Below, piece by piece: positions 10,299 to 21,332 of a stretch of DNA of 64,000 bases. Position numbers and translations under genes: made by a program. How positions within the stretch are numbered: position 1 is the first letter of the stretch; each line of letters starts with the position of its first letter. This DNA comes from Macrosoma leucophasiata (taxonomy: Eukaryota > Arthropoda > Insecta > Lepidoptera > Hedylidae), in contig JAWQUS010000011.1 of NCBI GenBank assembly GCA_036365455.1, positions 6,034,001-6,098,000 of the forward strand. The letters are read 5' to 3'. The notes under the pieces were generated by a model. That model did not search any database. It saw only the letters and a list, made by a program, of their open reading frames with translations, and was not told the DNA's origin.

Positions 10299-10786
10299 AT
10301 ATCCTAAGAAATAATTAGAAATTTAATTGTAATTGATAATAATCCATTAGCATACAACAAAGACAGCAATATTTGTAAATAAAGCAGTGAGAGAAAAGGA
10401 ATAAAACGGTAATATATTCAAGAATGCAATGGATTAAAACCAGCAGAAGTCGGAATGAGAAGTGGGAACGCGGGAATATAACTCATGCAAATTCAGTGCT
10501 CGCAGTAAACGGAGGCGTCAGAAGTTCGGCAGATAGTTTCATTAGTTTGCTGCCACTTATTTTCTTTCGGTTGTTTGTTGAATGCAGAATTTATAATTAA
10601 GTTTATAAAATCTTTATCTAAATAACTTCAGTATATCATCACCACAACTATCGGAACAATAACTGGTTTCATATGATAACCAATTAATTGGAGAATATAA
10701 GTCTTTAGTGATTTTTTGGGCGTATAAATACATGCCTAAATTTTGATTGTAATTTTATTTATAGGATATTGGAACGAATTGTTCGA
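10299..10786. other. Unassigned stretch
   Basis: AT-rich; no match to any family in the window. Confidence 0.4.
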
Positions 10787-10898
10787 CTTGTTGAGTAGTA
10801 TGTTCACCTGAATCGCATCGCAAGTTTCTGCGATGTGGCATCGCATCGCATCGCAGTTTTGTTTGGTCGCCCAAGGCGAGATGCGAGTTGTCAACAAG
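10787..10898. mobile_element. Small foldback element with GCATC repeats, copy 1
   Basis: Bounded by cttgttga (10787-10794) and its inverse tcaacaag (10891-10898). The interior is built of GCATC/GCGAT units (10811-10860) able to fold back on themselves. A related GCATC-rich palindrome lies at 15473-15557. A non-autonomous DNA element is the best guess. Confidence 0.45.
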
Positions 10899-11010
10899 CC
10901 ACACTCAAAATATTTTAGCCATTTAAAACTGAAACAGTAATTTTGAAGTGACGGTGACGACATAATACAGTTAATTATTGGTTAGTTAATCAATTGTCTT
11001 GATAAACTAA

Positions 11011-11157
11011 CCCCTTTATTCATAAACATACATTAGATACGTTTTAACTATAGAATGCTTTGTCTTTGTCAGTTGCATTGTCTAATGTGCACGATAGGAA
11101 AAAGACAATGGGGAGATTAGCAACACTTTAGCTAAAATATGTTTATGAATAAGGGGG
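11011..11157. mobile_element. MITE, PIF/Harbinger-like, 147 bp
   Basis: Terminal inverted repeats of about 20 bp (CCCCTTTATTCATAAACATA on the left, one mismatch and one indel on the right) lie between TAA trinucleotides at 11008-11010 and 11158-11160. A 3-bp TAA/TTA target duplication is the usual mark of PIF/Harbinger elements. There is no coding capacity. A lone left-end relative is at 24708-24730. Confidence 0.75.
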
Positions 11158-11160
11158 TAA

Positions 11161-11766
11161 ATGTTTAAGGAACCTATTAAAAACATGTCGCACAGTATGT
11201 ATTACAGAAAAAAAGCAAGTCCATGAAACACGTGAATATAAATTCATCTTCCCTTCATGTCCTTTAAAAATTTAAGGCCTAACTGCAACCTAAATATCAT
11301 CAACACAATTTTTGTAAGTACTCTACAAGCAAACACCAACTAAAGAAAACGGGATTACATAAGTTTGAAGTTAGAAAGAGGCTCGCATACCAAACGAAAA
11401 CATCAACACGATTCTGTTTGTTTTGCTGTTTCACACTGGGCCCAACCATTCAAAGGTTTCGACAACAATGGAACACTCGAGACTTTCGCTTAGCCGGGCC
11501 CAACGTAGCCTGAAGAGTTGAAGAGATTGTTCGTCGCCCGCATATGGGGCACTTAAAACGTGAAACTGGAAGCAAACTTGGTCTAGTGGGCAAAATGTTG
11601 CGAACTTAACGGGGCAGATGTAAGCACTAGCGTTTGTTTATGTAAGTATTAATTAATTTATAACAGGCGTTTCAGTAGTTTCTTGATGTATTTACTCGGT
11701 GGTTCGTAAATTATATAGCAGTTATTGGTGAAAATTGTTTAATTAATAACGTCTTTAAAAAAAAAG
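11161..11766. other. Unassigned stretch
   Basis: A GC-richer patch at 11430-11560 contains 'gggcccaac' twice (11438 and 11495) but has no open frame of note. It could be single-copy DNA; nothing else is seen. Confidence 0.4.
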
Positions 11767-11990
11767 GGTAAAGTGCGTGTCGGGCCACGCGCAATTTAGG
11801 GTTCCGTAGTTTTTAGGTTCGATTAATGCAATGAAAAAAAAATATATTTTCTATGGAGTTGTTCAAAAATTTCGAGTATAACATTGGGTCGACTATTACT
11901 CGCAAACTAGTAAAGCTAACTTAAATGTGATAGTTTTCCTTTTAATTTCAATAAAGGTATGTAGCTACTATTGCCGTAACGTTCGAATTT
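11767..11990 (+). mobile_element. Repeat family K, internally deleted
   Basis: Begins with a diverged 'gtgcgtgtcgggccacgcgc' leader and 'gggttccgtag'. It then matches 54938-55330 through 'ttttctatggagttgtt', 'actcgcaaactagtaaagc' and 'gctactattgccgtaacgtt'. It shows the uninterrupted target of the MITE found at 55062-55298. Confidence 0.7.
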
Positions 11991-12548
11991 CTAATGGATT
12001 CCATCATTACATAACAACCCATAGTGAACCCAATACTAAAGCCAATTGAAAATCTAATAAATCCACTTATATTCTCGCAGCGCACGCCACTGAAACTGTT
12101 CCATTGTTCGGAAATGCAGACTTCTACGTAACCTAATTTTTCATACCCAATTTTATTTGAAGCGTGTTTCCCACCGAAACAATGAAATGCAATGAGATTT
12201 AACTCTCGCTGTCTCTAAGTGCGTTGTACAGCGAGCTCAAGATGAGCTAACTCTAAATCACGTAATTAAAATCCGTTCATTGCATGATAAAGGCTTTCCG
12301 TGAGATGCTGCATTTTTGGAATGGTGTAATGAGGATTTCGTGAGTAATGGATGTAGCAATTGTTTGGTGGCGTTTCTATTAAAATATGTCTATTAAAGAA
12401 AAAAGTAATTCCCGACAATTTGCGGAAATTTGAATCATACTTTTGACACAAGAAATCTTATGTACATATAAAATTACCCTGTCAGAGTGTTTGTAAACAA
12501 ACTCCTCCGAAACGGTTAAACTGAAATCAATAATTTTCTTTGTGGAGA
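11991..12548. other. Unassigned stretch
   Basis: No gene or repeat recognised. Confidence 0.4.
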
Positions 12549-12858
12549 TTCAGTTGTCTAGTGATAGCAGGCCACTGCTACTACGCTGGAGGTCCTGGGT
12601 TCGATTCCCGGGTCGGGGGCTACCAGAGACAACGGTTTAAAATCCTTTATCTCTGTTTTTATTGGGATATTTCATTTTTGTGAAAGTTTCCCAGTATCTC
12701 GGCGTTTGATAATGTGCCCGGAGATGGCAACAGGCTTGCCACCAGTTATATGAGCCAAAAAAGTAACCGGCGAATCGTGAGTGTTTGCATGTATGGTTGA
12801 ATGCATGCAAACACCCTGCCTACTTCTTCGGGGATTACAGGGGTGAAGTTACGAAGTT
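12549..12858 (+). mobile_element. SINE family A, full length
   Basis: Has A-box-like 'gtctagtgatagcagg', B box GGTTCGATTCC (12599-12609), the middle 'taatgtgcccggagatg' segment and the 3' 'ggggtgaagttacg' end. It differs from the 52-kb copy by scattered substitutions. Confidence 0.85.
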
Positions 12859-13659
12859 TCAATATTCGGTAAGCCTGACTATAGGTCGTTTACTATTTTT
12901 ATACCGCTAAGGCGATACGATGTTAGCTAGTAAAATATATATTTTCAAACAACCAATTGAATTACATCGTATGCGATTATGCTTTTAAAAGTCAATTTAA
13001 TTTTCAAAAATTTTAATATAAATCGAATATGTTTACTCATAGTCACGTGACTAATTCAAACATCTGATGTGAAAAAAATACTATTACTATGACATTTGAC
13101 TTAAAATTATATATATTTTTTAAAGTTTTACTCATTTATCAGTCCAATTATCTAATCACGAATTAATCCGCTCAGTTTCCATTTAGTTGAAGTGTTCACA
13201 ATGACTTAGAACTTCATAATATAAGTAGCGAATTTTAATTAAGACGATTCTCATTTGGAACGCTTTCAGTTGTCTGTGATAAAGAGCTCGTCAAGCAAGC
13301 GGGTATTGTGTAACGGTCTTTTTATACCTCTACGTGCCTTAAAATTTCCTCAAAACTAGATTATTGTACTATGAAAGACTGAAAATATCATTTGATACGA
13401 AATATCAAGATTTACGTGAACAGAATTGTTAGTTCTTTCAAGCTAGCTAGAATTGAACTCATATAAATGAAATATCGCGGCACGAGAAATATATATTTCT
13501 CTTGCTTAGTTGAAATACAGAAATTAATCAAGATAAACTTTTAAAGACTATCTTTTTAACCAGAAGTAAAGAATCCAGATAACAATAAAAATATCCACAT
13601 ATTATTATTGCTATTTATCTTACGAAGTGGCCAATAAGAAAACAGTTCACGTTGATGGT
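12859..13659. other. Unassigned stretch
   Basis: AT-rich; no recognised gene or repeat. Confidence 0.4.
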
Positions 13660-13795
13660 TTTTTTTTGTAACGAAAGAGCAAACGAGCATACAAATGCAG
13701 TTCACATGGATGTTAAGTGAGAACAAAAACCAGAGGTCCAAATGCAGTTGAGTGGCCACCTCTGAGACCTTAGTTGTTAGTACCCTTAGAACCCA
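13660..13795 (-). mobile_element. Repeat family B2, 3' half
   Basis: Minus-sense tail (T-run 13660-13668, 'cagttcacatggatgttaag') plus the B2 signature 'accagaggtccaaatgcag' and 'gagaccttagttgtta'. Confidence 0.7.
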
Positions 13796-13802
13796 TGGTA
13801 CC

Positions 13803-13834
13803 CCAACCATACTGGGCGACCCCAGTATGGTTGG
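13803..13834. repeat. Short perfect hairpin
   Basis: ccaaccatactggg, loop cgac, cccagtatggttgg: 14-bp perfect stem with a 4-nt loop at the edge of a B2 copy. With an outer bulge the pairing extends to about 18 bp. Confidence 0.8.
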
Positions 13835-13911
13835 GACCAGCTCTTTTAACCAAGTCGCTGAGCTACAATCGTTTACGTTTTCTAGGTCCTATTGAAGAAA
13901 TTTTGTAGATA

Positions 13912-14088
13912 TGTACGGCCCTGTAATTTCCGGCACAGAGGCATAACACCTTAGGCCTCAGGAGTGGCAACGCATCTGCATTTTGCACCTCTGGTCATTG
14001 TGTGGGTGTCTATAGGCTGCAGTCATCACTTATCATCAATGTGAACTGCATGCTTGTTTGCCACTTTTATAAAATAAAAAAAAAAGGT
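13912..14088 (+). mobile_element. Repeat family B, 3' half with A tail
   Basis: From 'tatgtacggccctgtaattt' to 'gcatgcttgtttgccac' and an A-rich end (14071-14086). Nearly identical to 2571-2751, including the same 5' break point. Confidence 0.85.
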
Positions 14089-15006
14089 ATTTGTATCCGC
14101 ATACAGTCTGATTTGCAATGTTTTTGGGTGTATAAAACTTCGTCGCTAATATTAGACCATCAAAATTTAAATCCTTTGTCATTCGAGTTAGAATAAATTG
14201 AAAATGACCCCCGACGGCGTTTTATTTATTTTTATCACGAGCGTAATCTGCAAAGCTTTCTCAATTAAAAATAAATTTCGCTAAAAATTTCGTTTATTAA
14301 TCTTTCTAATTGTTCAATTTTCGCGTTCACTGGACTGGATGTCCCTTATTTCCGCTTTTAAAATTCCGCATCGGCGAAACAGCACTAAATCATTCTTTCT
14401 CCCCTTTGTGGTCCCACAGCGAGACCACCTAACTAAATTTACCCAAGTTCGTGAAACAAAAACAAACCTGAATATTTTAATGTGTATTCGTCTTGCGAGA
14501 GCTTTGTTGCCGCGGTACCGGCGGAACTGAATTATGTCGCATGATAAATTACGAATTACCTGGTTTACTTTATACATGCTAGTCATATTCTGATGGCGTT
14601 TGTGAATTGTCCACTATTGCTTTTTTATTTGCGGGGTTCCATAGATTGAATAAATTCCATGATGATAGAAGAATCTTTATTCTGGCATCTTGTTTCTGTC
14701 ACAGACTTTGAATGTGATAATGAAATGAAATATGTGATAATGAATATGAAAGTATTCGAAATGACATTCGATAGTTACAAATTTTAACGATTTAGAAATC
14801 GTTACAAATGTAGCAGATTAAATTAATTAATTACAGGTAGTTTCATACTTACTAGTACTAATTTAATGCTTGTATATTGCATGACATCTTCACGCTACGT
14901 CCCTCACGGTATACATAATATAGTATTTTTCGCTATAACACATTTCAGTGAATTCAGTTATTAATTTTCAAAAATACAGTTTTTATTACCTAGTGGTAAT
15001 GGTGAA
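14089..15006. other. Unassigned stretch
   Basis: Overlapping short frames on both strands (14314-14586) have no recognisable protein. No repeat match. Confidence 0.4.
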
Positions 15007-15088
15007 GCACGCAAGGCCCCGCGGCTGGTGTAGATCATAAGCGATCTTCTCGGTTAAGTATCACGGGCGCGGTCGGATGTCTGATTAA
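15007..15088 (+). mobile_element. SINE family C, 5' end only
   Basis: Matches the first 80 bp of C (gcggctggtgtagatc ... cacgggcgcggtcgg) and then stops. It is a 3'-truncated remnant. Confidence 0.65.
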
Positions 15089-15394
15089 TAAATAATTTAT
15101 GTGATAACATTTGATTTATAAAATATTGTACACCTAAGGGTATTGTTGCAGAGAAACAAGAGCTCTGTAAAACCTATTTATAACCTGTGACAAACAATAA
15201 ATTATTTAAATTGAATTCATTATTTCAATTTGCGATCTAGACGAGACGGTGACAAAGACCCTTTATAGAGGTTGTTGGGTAAAATAAGATTATTTTTCTT
15301 CTTCTGAGTTACAATTAAGCTCAAACTTACGTATCATAAAATTTCAGTATTTGAGATGGGTGACGCGGTGATAACTATCAAAGGGGTGAAACAA
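15089..15394. other. Unassigned stretch
   Basis: AT-rich; no gene or repeat recognised. Confidence 0.4.
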
Positions 15395-15615
15395 CTTTTG
15401 CTTCAAAGATGGCAGCGCATCTGCATTTTGCTCCCCGGTTTTTATGCAGATGTCTATGGGATCCCACACATAACTGCAAAATTCGCATCGCATCGCAAAT
15501 ATCTGCGAGCTCGCATTAATACATCGCCTGCGATGCGGCGTCGTATCGCATTGCAGTCACTTCACTTACAATCAAAGTTAACTGCACGCTGATTTGCCAG
15601 CATCATAAAATTAAA
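15395..15615 (+). mobile_element. Repeat family B2, 3' half, interrupted
   Basis: B-type text 'ggcagcgcatctgcattttg' and 'gcagatgtctatggg' is followed by the 15473-15557 palindrome, then resumes at 'gcagtcacttcactta' and ends near 'ctgatttgccagcatcataa'. The insertion falls inside the conserved 'ggctgcagtcatcac' segment. Confidence 0.65.
15473..15557. mobile_element. Small foldback element with GCATC repeats, copy 2
   Basis: Ends actgcaa and ttgcagt are exact inverses. GCATCGCATCGCA near the left pairs with TGCGATGCGGCG on the right. About 85 bp inserted into a B2 repeat; related to 10787-10898. Confidence 0.5.
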
Positions 15616-15794
15616 AGAAACAAATTATTAGAACGAATTAGGACAACCGTGACGCAATATATCAGCATTGTGGTGATGGACATAAGTCCACGTCCAATGG
15701 AAACAGAAGATGTATTAATGAACACACCATTAACTGTCACATTAGTACAAACATTGCTAATGTTGTAATCGAAACGTGTACGCACGTGTGTGGC

Positions 15795-15935
15795 AAAACC
15801 ACTAAGGCCTCAGGTGTGGCAACGCATTTGCATTAGCAAAAACGGATGGTCACATCGATTTTTGTGCAGATGCTTATAGCCTGCAATATACACATACAAT
15901 CAGTGGGAACTGCATGCTTGTTTGTAACCATAAGA
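15795..15935 (+). mobile_element. Repeat family B2, 3' half
   Basis: 'ctaaggcctcaggtgtggca' to 'gaactgcatgcttgtttg'; strongly diverged in the middle. Confidence 0.6.
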
Positions 15936-16895
15936 AAAACCTAATTTCTTACATAGAAGACAACGATGTCTGAAAATACAAATTAGTGCTGCGAAACAAG
16001 TTTTCCGGTCATTTGGAGAATCGGTCATTTATAGAATTATACATTCCAATAATCGATCAATCTTAGACTCTGTAGTCATTTCGCGAATGCGTTATTCCTC
16101 AACTAAACTAAGTTTACTTGCAGATTTTTAAACTGTCTTTCACAATCTTCACAATGTATTTTATGTGACGAATTTCAATGGCATGGTCATTGAATTCGGA
16201 CAAATATCTCTCGGATTACCTGTCTTCGCAAAGTGGATCGCAAAGTTCTGCCACCAATGAGGCCAGTTGGCGTTGAGCCTCATGACTGGTCCATCGTTAA
16301 GGACCTAAAGTTTTTTAGTGAACATTTCAAGTTCATTTCGTGTTCTACTATATTCAAGTATGCCCATACAACTATACTTATACTTCACTCTTATAGATTT
16401 TTATTTTTGTTCTGATATGTCAAGTAACATTATAATTAAAGTCGCTCGTTTCAATGCGAATCGATATTGATATTGCATTTTTATATTTTCTTGTATTCTA
16501 TTCTCTGTGAATTCTCACTTCCCTTTCAGATTCCATTTTCAATGTCTTATTTAATATCAATATCAAGTTGTGATAACAATACACAAATCGCGTAAACGAC
16601 CTCAGATACACTGACGTATCCTGCAGGAAATTCCGGAGACATCGCCGGCCGATGTCGGGGGAGAGTAAACCGTTTTAGTGGTCCGAACAAACGGCGAACG
16701 ATACAAATAGAGCTATTCGGAACAGTGGGACCGAGTTAGATTCTGCCTCAGAGGCTATACAGCTGTTGAAGATATCATTTAGGTTGGATTAGGTGGCTTA
16801 CATGCCGAATCTATTCAATCTCGAAACATTTGTACTTAAGGGATATTATTAAGTTGAACAGTTTTTTGTTTGTTACGCCACAGTACACATATGAA
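15936..16895. other. Unassigned stretch
   Basis: Mostly AT-rich with a GC-rich patch at 16620-16700. No frame of note spans the patch and no repeat partner was seen. Confidence 0.4.
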
Positions 16896-17075
16896 CAGTA
16901 TGGAAACTAGGTACAAACGTTCGAAACGGCACACTCACACAAACATGCGCATTGACGCTCAAGTAGCAAGTGACTCGCTACTGTAGCACCGCGAGAATCA
17001 GGGGCTCGTAATGGCTCGGGCGCATGTTTGTGTGAGTGTGCCGTTTCGAAAGCTTTGTATGTAGTTTCCATACTG
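16896..17075. mobile_element. Foldback MITE with about 55-bp inverted arms
   Basis: The left arm starts cagtatggaaacta (16896) and holds cgaaacggcacactcacaca; the right arm is its near-exact inverse, ending at 17075. The unique centre is about 70 bp. The ends begin CAG, as in some hAT elements, but no matching 8-bp duplication is present, so the superfamily is open. The frame at 16907-17092 only reads through the arms. Confidence 0.7.
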
Positions 17076-17630
17076 ATTATATTTGTACGCAATGTTGTAG
17101 AAAGCCATCAGATTTGAAAAAAAAATACACCTTTATCTAACATATCCCTAAGAATCCCAAGGGTAAAATCAAAAACATTTGTACAACAAAAGCGTTGTAT
17201 CAGATACGTTAAGTTTTAAATGAAGGTAAAATCGCGGTTCAGTTATTTAAACAAGATCCAAATTCAAAATACGAACGAAGCAGGTAAACGATAAAGAAAT
17301 TGAATGTTGAAAAGATTCATTATTTATATCATAAATTTTAAAGAAGAAAAGGAAGTCTTCTCTGCTGATATCTCCTAATTGAAATAAGTTAGTGAAGCAG
17401 TGGAAAAAGAGCAATGCTCGAAATTAGGTCTATTTCAATTAGTAGCGGACTAAGGTCATCAGAAGCCCGGGGCGGCATTTGGAGGCCTTGTAGTCTAAAG
17501 AGCTACAACCATTGACACCCTGGGCAAGAATATTGTGGCGCCTCTAGTCTCTTTCTGACATATAAGTTAGATTAAGGAGCAATCAAAACGCGCAAACATA
17601 AAAACATCTTTACAGTGAGTGCTCATCAAG
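17076..17630. other. Unassigned stretch
   Basis: No gene or repeat recognised; a GC-richer patch lies at 17460-17550. Confidence 0.4.
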
Positions 17631-17853
17631 AAATAATGCACAACGAGCCTATGAAAGAGACAATAGGATAGTTTCGGCTTCAAATAGCGTTATCTCTGCT
17701 GCACACTGCTTACGTAAGCATCCGTAGTCCGGTATTGGTCAAAACTTGATTAAAATGGTCGACAAACGTCAAATAGGTGAAGTGCGAAAGAGATAACGCT
17801 CTACCGAGCCGAAATAAACCGACGTCTCTTCCTGAGGTCGATGTGCATTATTT
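17631..17853. mobile_element. Foldback MITE family E, copy 1
   Basis: The ends aaataatgcac and gtgcattattt are perfect inverses, followed by 'cgagcctatgaaagagac' against 'gtctcttcctgaggtcg'. A second inverted block (agcgttatctct against agagataacgct) extends the pairing to roughly 65 bp per side. Homologous copies are at 23932-24371 and 60266-60488. No coding capacity. Confidence 0.75.
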
Positions 17854-18094
17854 CTAGTTGGATACTGTACCTTCCTTGTCTTTGCATGGTCTGTATAATC
17901 TCTTACATTTAAAAAGATGTATATACAATATTTTTCAAAAAGAAGGAAAAAGAACGATATTTCCCTCTGTGGACTAATTTTTTTTTTTTTTTTATTAAAC
18001 TTCTATCTCAGTCGATTTGTGGTCCCTATGGAGACCTCCAGATCCAGAGGCCCATGGCGGATCGCCCCTGCCCCCTTAGTCCGCCACTTAAATG

Positions 18095-18159
18095 TTATTG
18101 AAAGTAAATTATAGACAGTAAAGTTAGATACAACACTGTCTATAATTTACTATCAATAA
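18095..18159. repeat. Hairpin, 25-bp arms, 15-nt loop
   Basis: Arms 18095-18119 and 18135-18159 match at 24 of 25 positions (core agtaaattatagacagt). The size resembles an RNA hairpin precursor, but nothing shows that it is transcribed. Confidence 0.75.
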
Positions 18160-18277
18160 TGTACTCGTGAATAATTTCCAACTTAACTTGGGGAAGGAAA
18201 CCATTTCACTTTGTGTGATATCGAAACTTTTGCCGTTAAGTTAGATAGATTGTTGAATTAATATTAAAACTATCCAC

Positions 18278-18363
18278 TTTTACTGGTGATAGTGGAACTC
18301 CAGTTTATTAGGAGGTCGAAGTCATAGGCGTCGTCGTGTTACCTAATTTATTTGCCGTTAAAT
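18278..18363 (+). mobile_element. Repeat family B, 5' fragment
   Basis: 'tggtgatagtggaactccag' to 'ttgccgttaaatg' matches the first 85 bp of B; the 3' part is gone. Confidence 0.55.
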
Positions 18364-18834
18364 GCAAGTTTTTAACGCAGCGTGTAAACTATACATACCC
18401 CGTCCTGTACGTACATGTCCCAAGAGAGGATTTTTGAATTTACTCCAGCGCGTCAGATTAGGATATAGGAGATACCTTGCACCCTGTTCAATACCTCCCT
18501 GTTCAGTAACCCTTAGGGCTTCCGCCACGAGTTTGCCTCGCATCCAAATCGCCAGAATTTTGGATGGGAGCTTTGATTGGGTTCACTTTAGATCCTCTCT
18601 GAGTATCTGACATGGTCGAGTAATTTTTCACCTTCATTTTGGAAAGAATCAAATGTTTTTGAAAAGGGCGCGGCATCATCGACATGTGTCAAGAGCGTGT
18701 CAGATATTCTGAGAGGGTGTAAAATGTGCCCAAATATTGCTCGTAATCAAAATGCAGACGATTCGGAAGATGAGTAAGATCTTAGTGATCTTTTGATTTT
18801 TTAAGGGCTTCTTTTTGGGCGCGGCACTATATAT
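18364..18834. other. Unassigned stretch left of mariner copy 2
   Basis: Overlapping short frames on both strands (18358-18685). A word pair 'gggcgcggca' occurs at about 18666 and 18819. The function and class are unknown; it may be an old repeat. Confidence 0.35.
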
Positions 18835-18836
18835 AA

Positions 18837-20116
18837 GGTTGGGGAAAAAGTTTCTTCGCATTTTTTAAGATAATGCAAAACATTTTTTAATATAGTTTAT
18901 TTAAATTTAACTAAACTATGTATGTACCATTTTGTTCGATAACCTTTTGCCATCTTGTAGGTAGGGACATGATCCCATTGCTATAAAAATTTTGGGACTT
19001 CTCATCAAAATACCGCGACAAGTGGATTTGGCAGTCCTCTCGTGATGTTGTAGGGTAACATTGCATAAAGAATTCTGAAGAGACCGAAACAGGTGGAAAT
19101 CTGAAGGTGCAAGGTCAGGACTATACGGCGGATGCATTAACACCTCCCAGCCAAACTCTATTAATTTTTGCTGAGTGGCTATAGATGTGTGAGGTCTATC
19201 GTTATCATGATGAAACACCACACCCCTTCTGTTGATCAATTCCGGCCGCTTTCTCTCAACTTCTTGCTTTAATCTCATCAGTTGTTCGCAGTAGAGTTCA
19301 GAATCGATAGTCCTGCCTAGTGGTAATAGCTCATAATGAATAATGCCCTTCCAATCCCACCACACACACAACATCACCTTATTGCGAGTTAACCCGGGTT
19401 TCGCCACAGTCTGTGAAGCCTGACCGGCGTTTGACCACGACCTTTTTCGCACGTTCTAGTCGTACGTGATCCACTTTTCATCACCAGTTATCAGCTTCTT
19501 CAAAAATGATTCGGTTCATTACGTCGTAATAAAGAATCACAAATGAGTACACGGTTCATTAGGTTTCTTTCAGTGAGCTCGTGAGGTACCCAAATATCGA
19601 GCTTTTTTTGGTACCCAGCTTTTTTCAAATGCGCCAAAACTGTTTTGTGATCAATTCTCAGTTCTTCAGCTACGTCGTAACTACTGATATGTCGATCTTG
19701 CTCCACCTTTTCAAAAATGGCATCCATTTTATCCGTAATAGGGCGACCAGAGCGAGGTGCATCTTTGACATCAAAATTTCCGGATTGAAAACGCTTAAAC
19801 CAAATTTGTGCTACTCTCACAGACACTGCACTAGGTCCATAAACATCGCAAATTTTTTTCGCGGCTTGCTTTGCATTTTTACCTTTTTTGTAGTAAAATT
19901 TTAAAATGTATCGAGTTTCTTCATTAGATTCACTCATCTTGACAGTACGAAAAACAAATGAAAATCACACATTTGCCTAATTTGAATTTGGAATTATATT
20001 CTTTAAAATTTTAATTTTCAATGATACCAAAACCAGCCAGATACAAATACTACAGCCAAAGATATTTTATTACAAGTTCATACATACTATAATGCGAAAA
20101 GACTTTTTCCCCAACC
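18837..20116 (-). mobile_element. mariner transposon (copy 2)
   Basis: A 1280-bp element of the same subfamily as 1151-2424 but on the opposite strand. Both ends keep the inverted repeat GGTTGGGGAAAAAGT. A TA lies at 20117-20118. On the left, TA is separated from the repeat by one extra A (18834-18836), so the left duplication is slightly altered. Confidence 0.95.
18911..19937 (-). pseudogene. mariner transposase, frameshifted
   Basis: Starts MSESNEETRY (ATG at 19935-19937) and keeps the helix-turn-helix region, with glutamate where copy 1 has its stop codon. A 1-nt deletion near 19515 shifts the frame just before the first catalytic motif. A TAG replaces a lysine codon at 19456-19458. A 2-nt insertion near 19050 shifts the last 50 codons. 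The catalytic blocks HHDN and YSPDLAPSD are still readable in the second frame. It is older or more damaged than copy 1; no functional enzyme is possible. Confidence 0.95.
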
Positions 20117-20274
20117 TATTACAAACCTTAGATTTAGTAGAGATAACCAACAGAGTTCTAGATCTCCCGTATCTTAAACTGACGCGGTCGAGTAAATCCA
20201 AAAATAGCATCCTGAGCTTCTCTACTAATAGGAATGTTTTCCCTTAGCGAAATGATTTTGTCTTGGAAATACAT

Positions 20275-20367
20275 TACCACCTGACCGGAACACGATAGCG
20301 CTGAACACTACCATATATCGGCAAGTATATAATGTAATACGGTGGTGCCTTCGCTCGCGGCCTCCGT
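20275..20367 (-). mobile_element. Repeat family B, 5' half
   Basis: Minus-sense B from 'accacctgaccggaacacga' to 'gcctccgtcacta'. It runs straight into family F. Confidence 0.7.
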
Positions 20368-20600
20368 CACTAGGGGATATGTAATAATATCGTACAACGT
20401 ATAGAATAAACACTTCGAGGTCTCGCCCGATTTCCTCGCCTCACCCAACCTCCTCCCCTCTTATGGGCGACGTTTGGTATTCTCTACGTGCTACGCACAC
20501 AGGTATACGTGTAAATACACGTCATTGATTGATGTCTGTATAATAGAGACCAAATTAAGCGTTTGTATGGAATTTTGGCAGAGTGTCCGCGGTGTGACTA
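20368..20600 (-). mobile_element. Element family F, copy 1
   Basis: About 230 bp sharing 'ccatacaaacgcttaattt', 'cgtcgcccataagagggg' and 'accgcggacac' with the copy nested in a MITE at 24069-24292 (opposite strand). No long terminal inverted repeat was seen, so its class is unknown. It is a discrete mobile unit, because the second copy interrupts another element. Confidence 0.65.
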
Positions 20601-21332
20601 GAGCTCTAACACCAGTAGGTATACATGTATGAAAAAAACTCTCATTAAACATGAGAGATCATTCATTACACCCATGGCCAGTTGAAATATAGCCTATTCT
20701 GATTTCATAAAAAAATACCAATCTGTATTTTTCTGCCATTTCAAATCAACACTTTTTCTGTCCCTATTTGTACACGAGCAATATTTTTATATTTCCATAT
20801 TGTAACGGATGGCTTTTATGCTTTTGAATAATAAATATGTTTTTAATTTGGAAATTGATACATACTGTAGTTTTTATGTATTTATTTTTATTTAACCCCG
20901 GGAACAACTCGTTCCATGAAGTAACTATTGTATTTACATACGGCAGTCTAGCATTCGAAGTAATTGCATGTCTAAGCCTTTACGTAAGTATCTTGCACTC
21001 TCTGTAGTAATCCATTGCCAACAATACGAGTAGATAGTTGTATTAATCCATTATCTAATGAATTCCAATGTGGTTCGAATGTGTTGTCAATGAGTTTTAA
21101 AAACTGGCAATGTTGAGTTAATAGACTGAAACTTTTTGCCTGCCCGATTGCCCGACTGCCCGACTGCCCGATTTTTTTAACAGCTGGAAGTTTGTCAAAG
21201 GATGCTTGCAGAATAGATAATATCGACCAATATGAGAATAGTCGAGACTATTAGAGTTGCCAGTTTATCTGACAATGGCCTCATTCAATTAGGTGGTGAC
21301 AATCCTTGATAGTGCTCAATTATTTAATTACA
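20601..21332. other. Unassigned stretch with small 8-bp repeat
   Basis: Contains a four-unit 8-bp tandem repeat (cccgactg type) at 21139-21172 and a small hairpin around 20640-20660 (ctctcat...atgagag). Otherwise AT-rich and unmatched. Confidence 0.5.
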
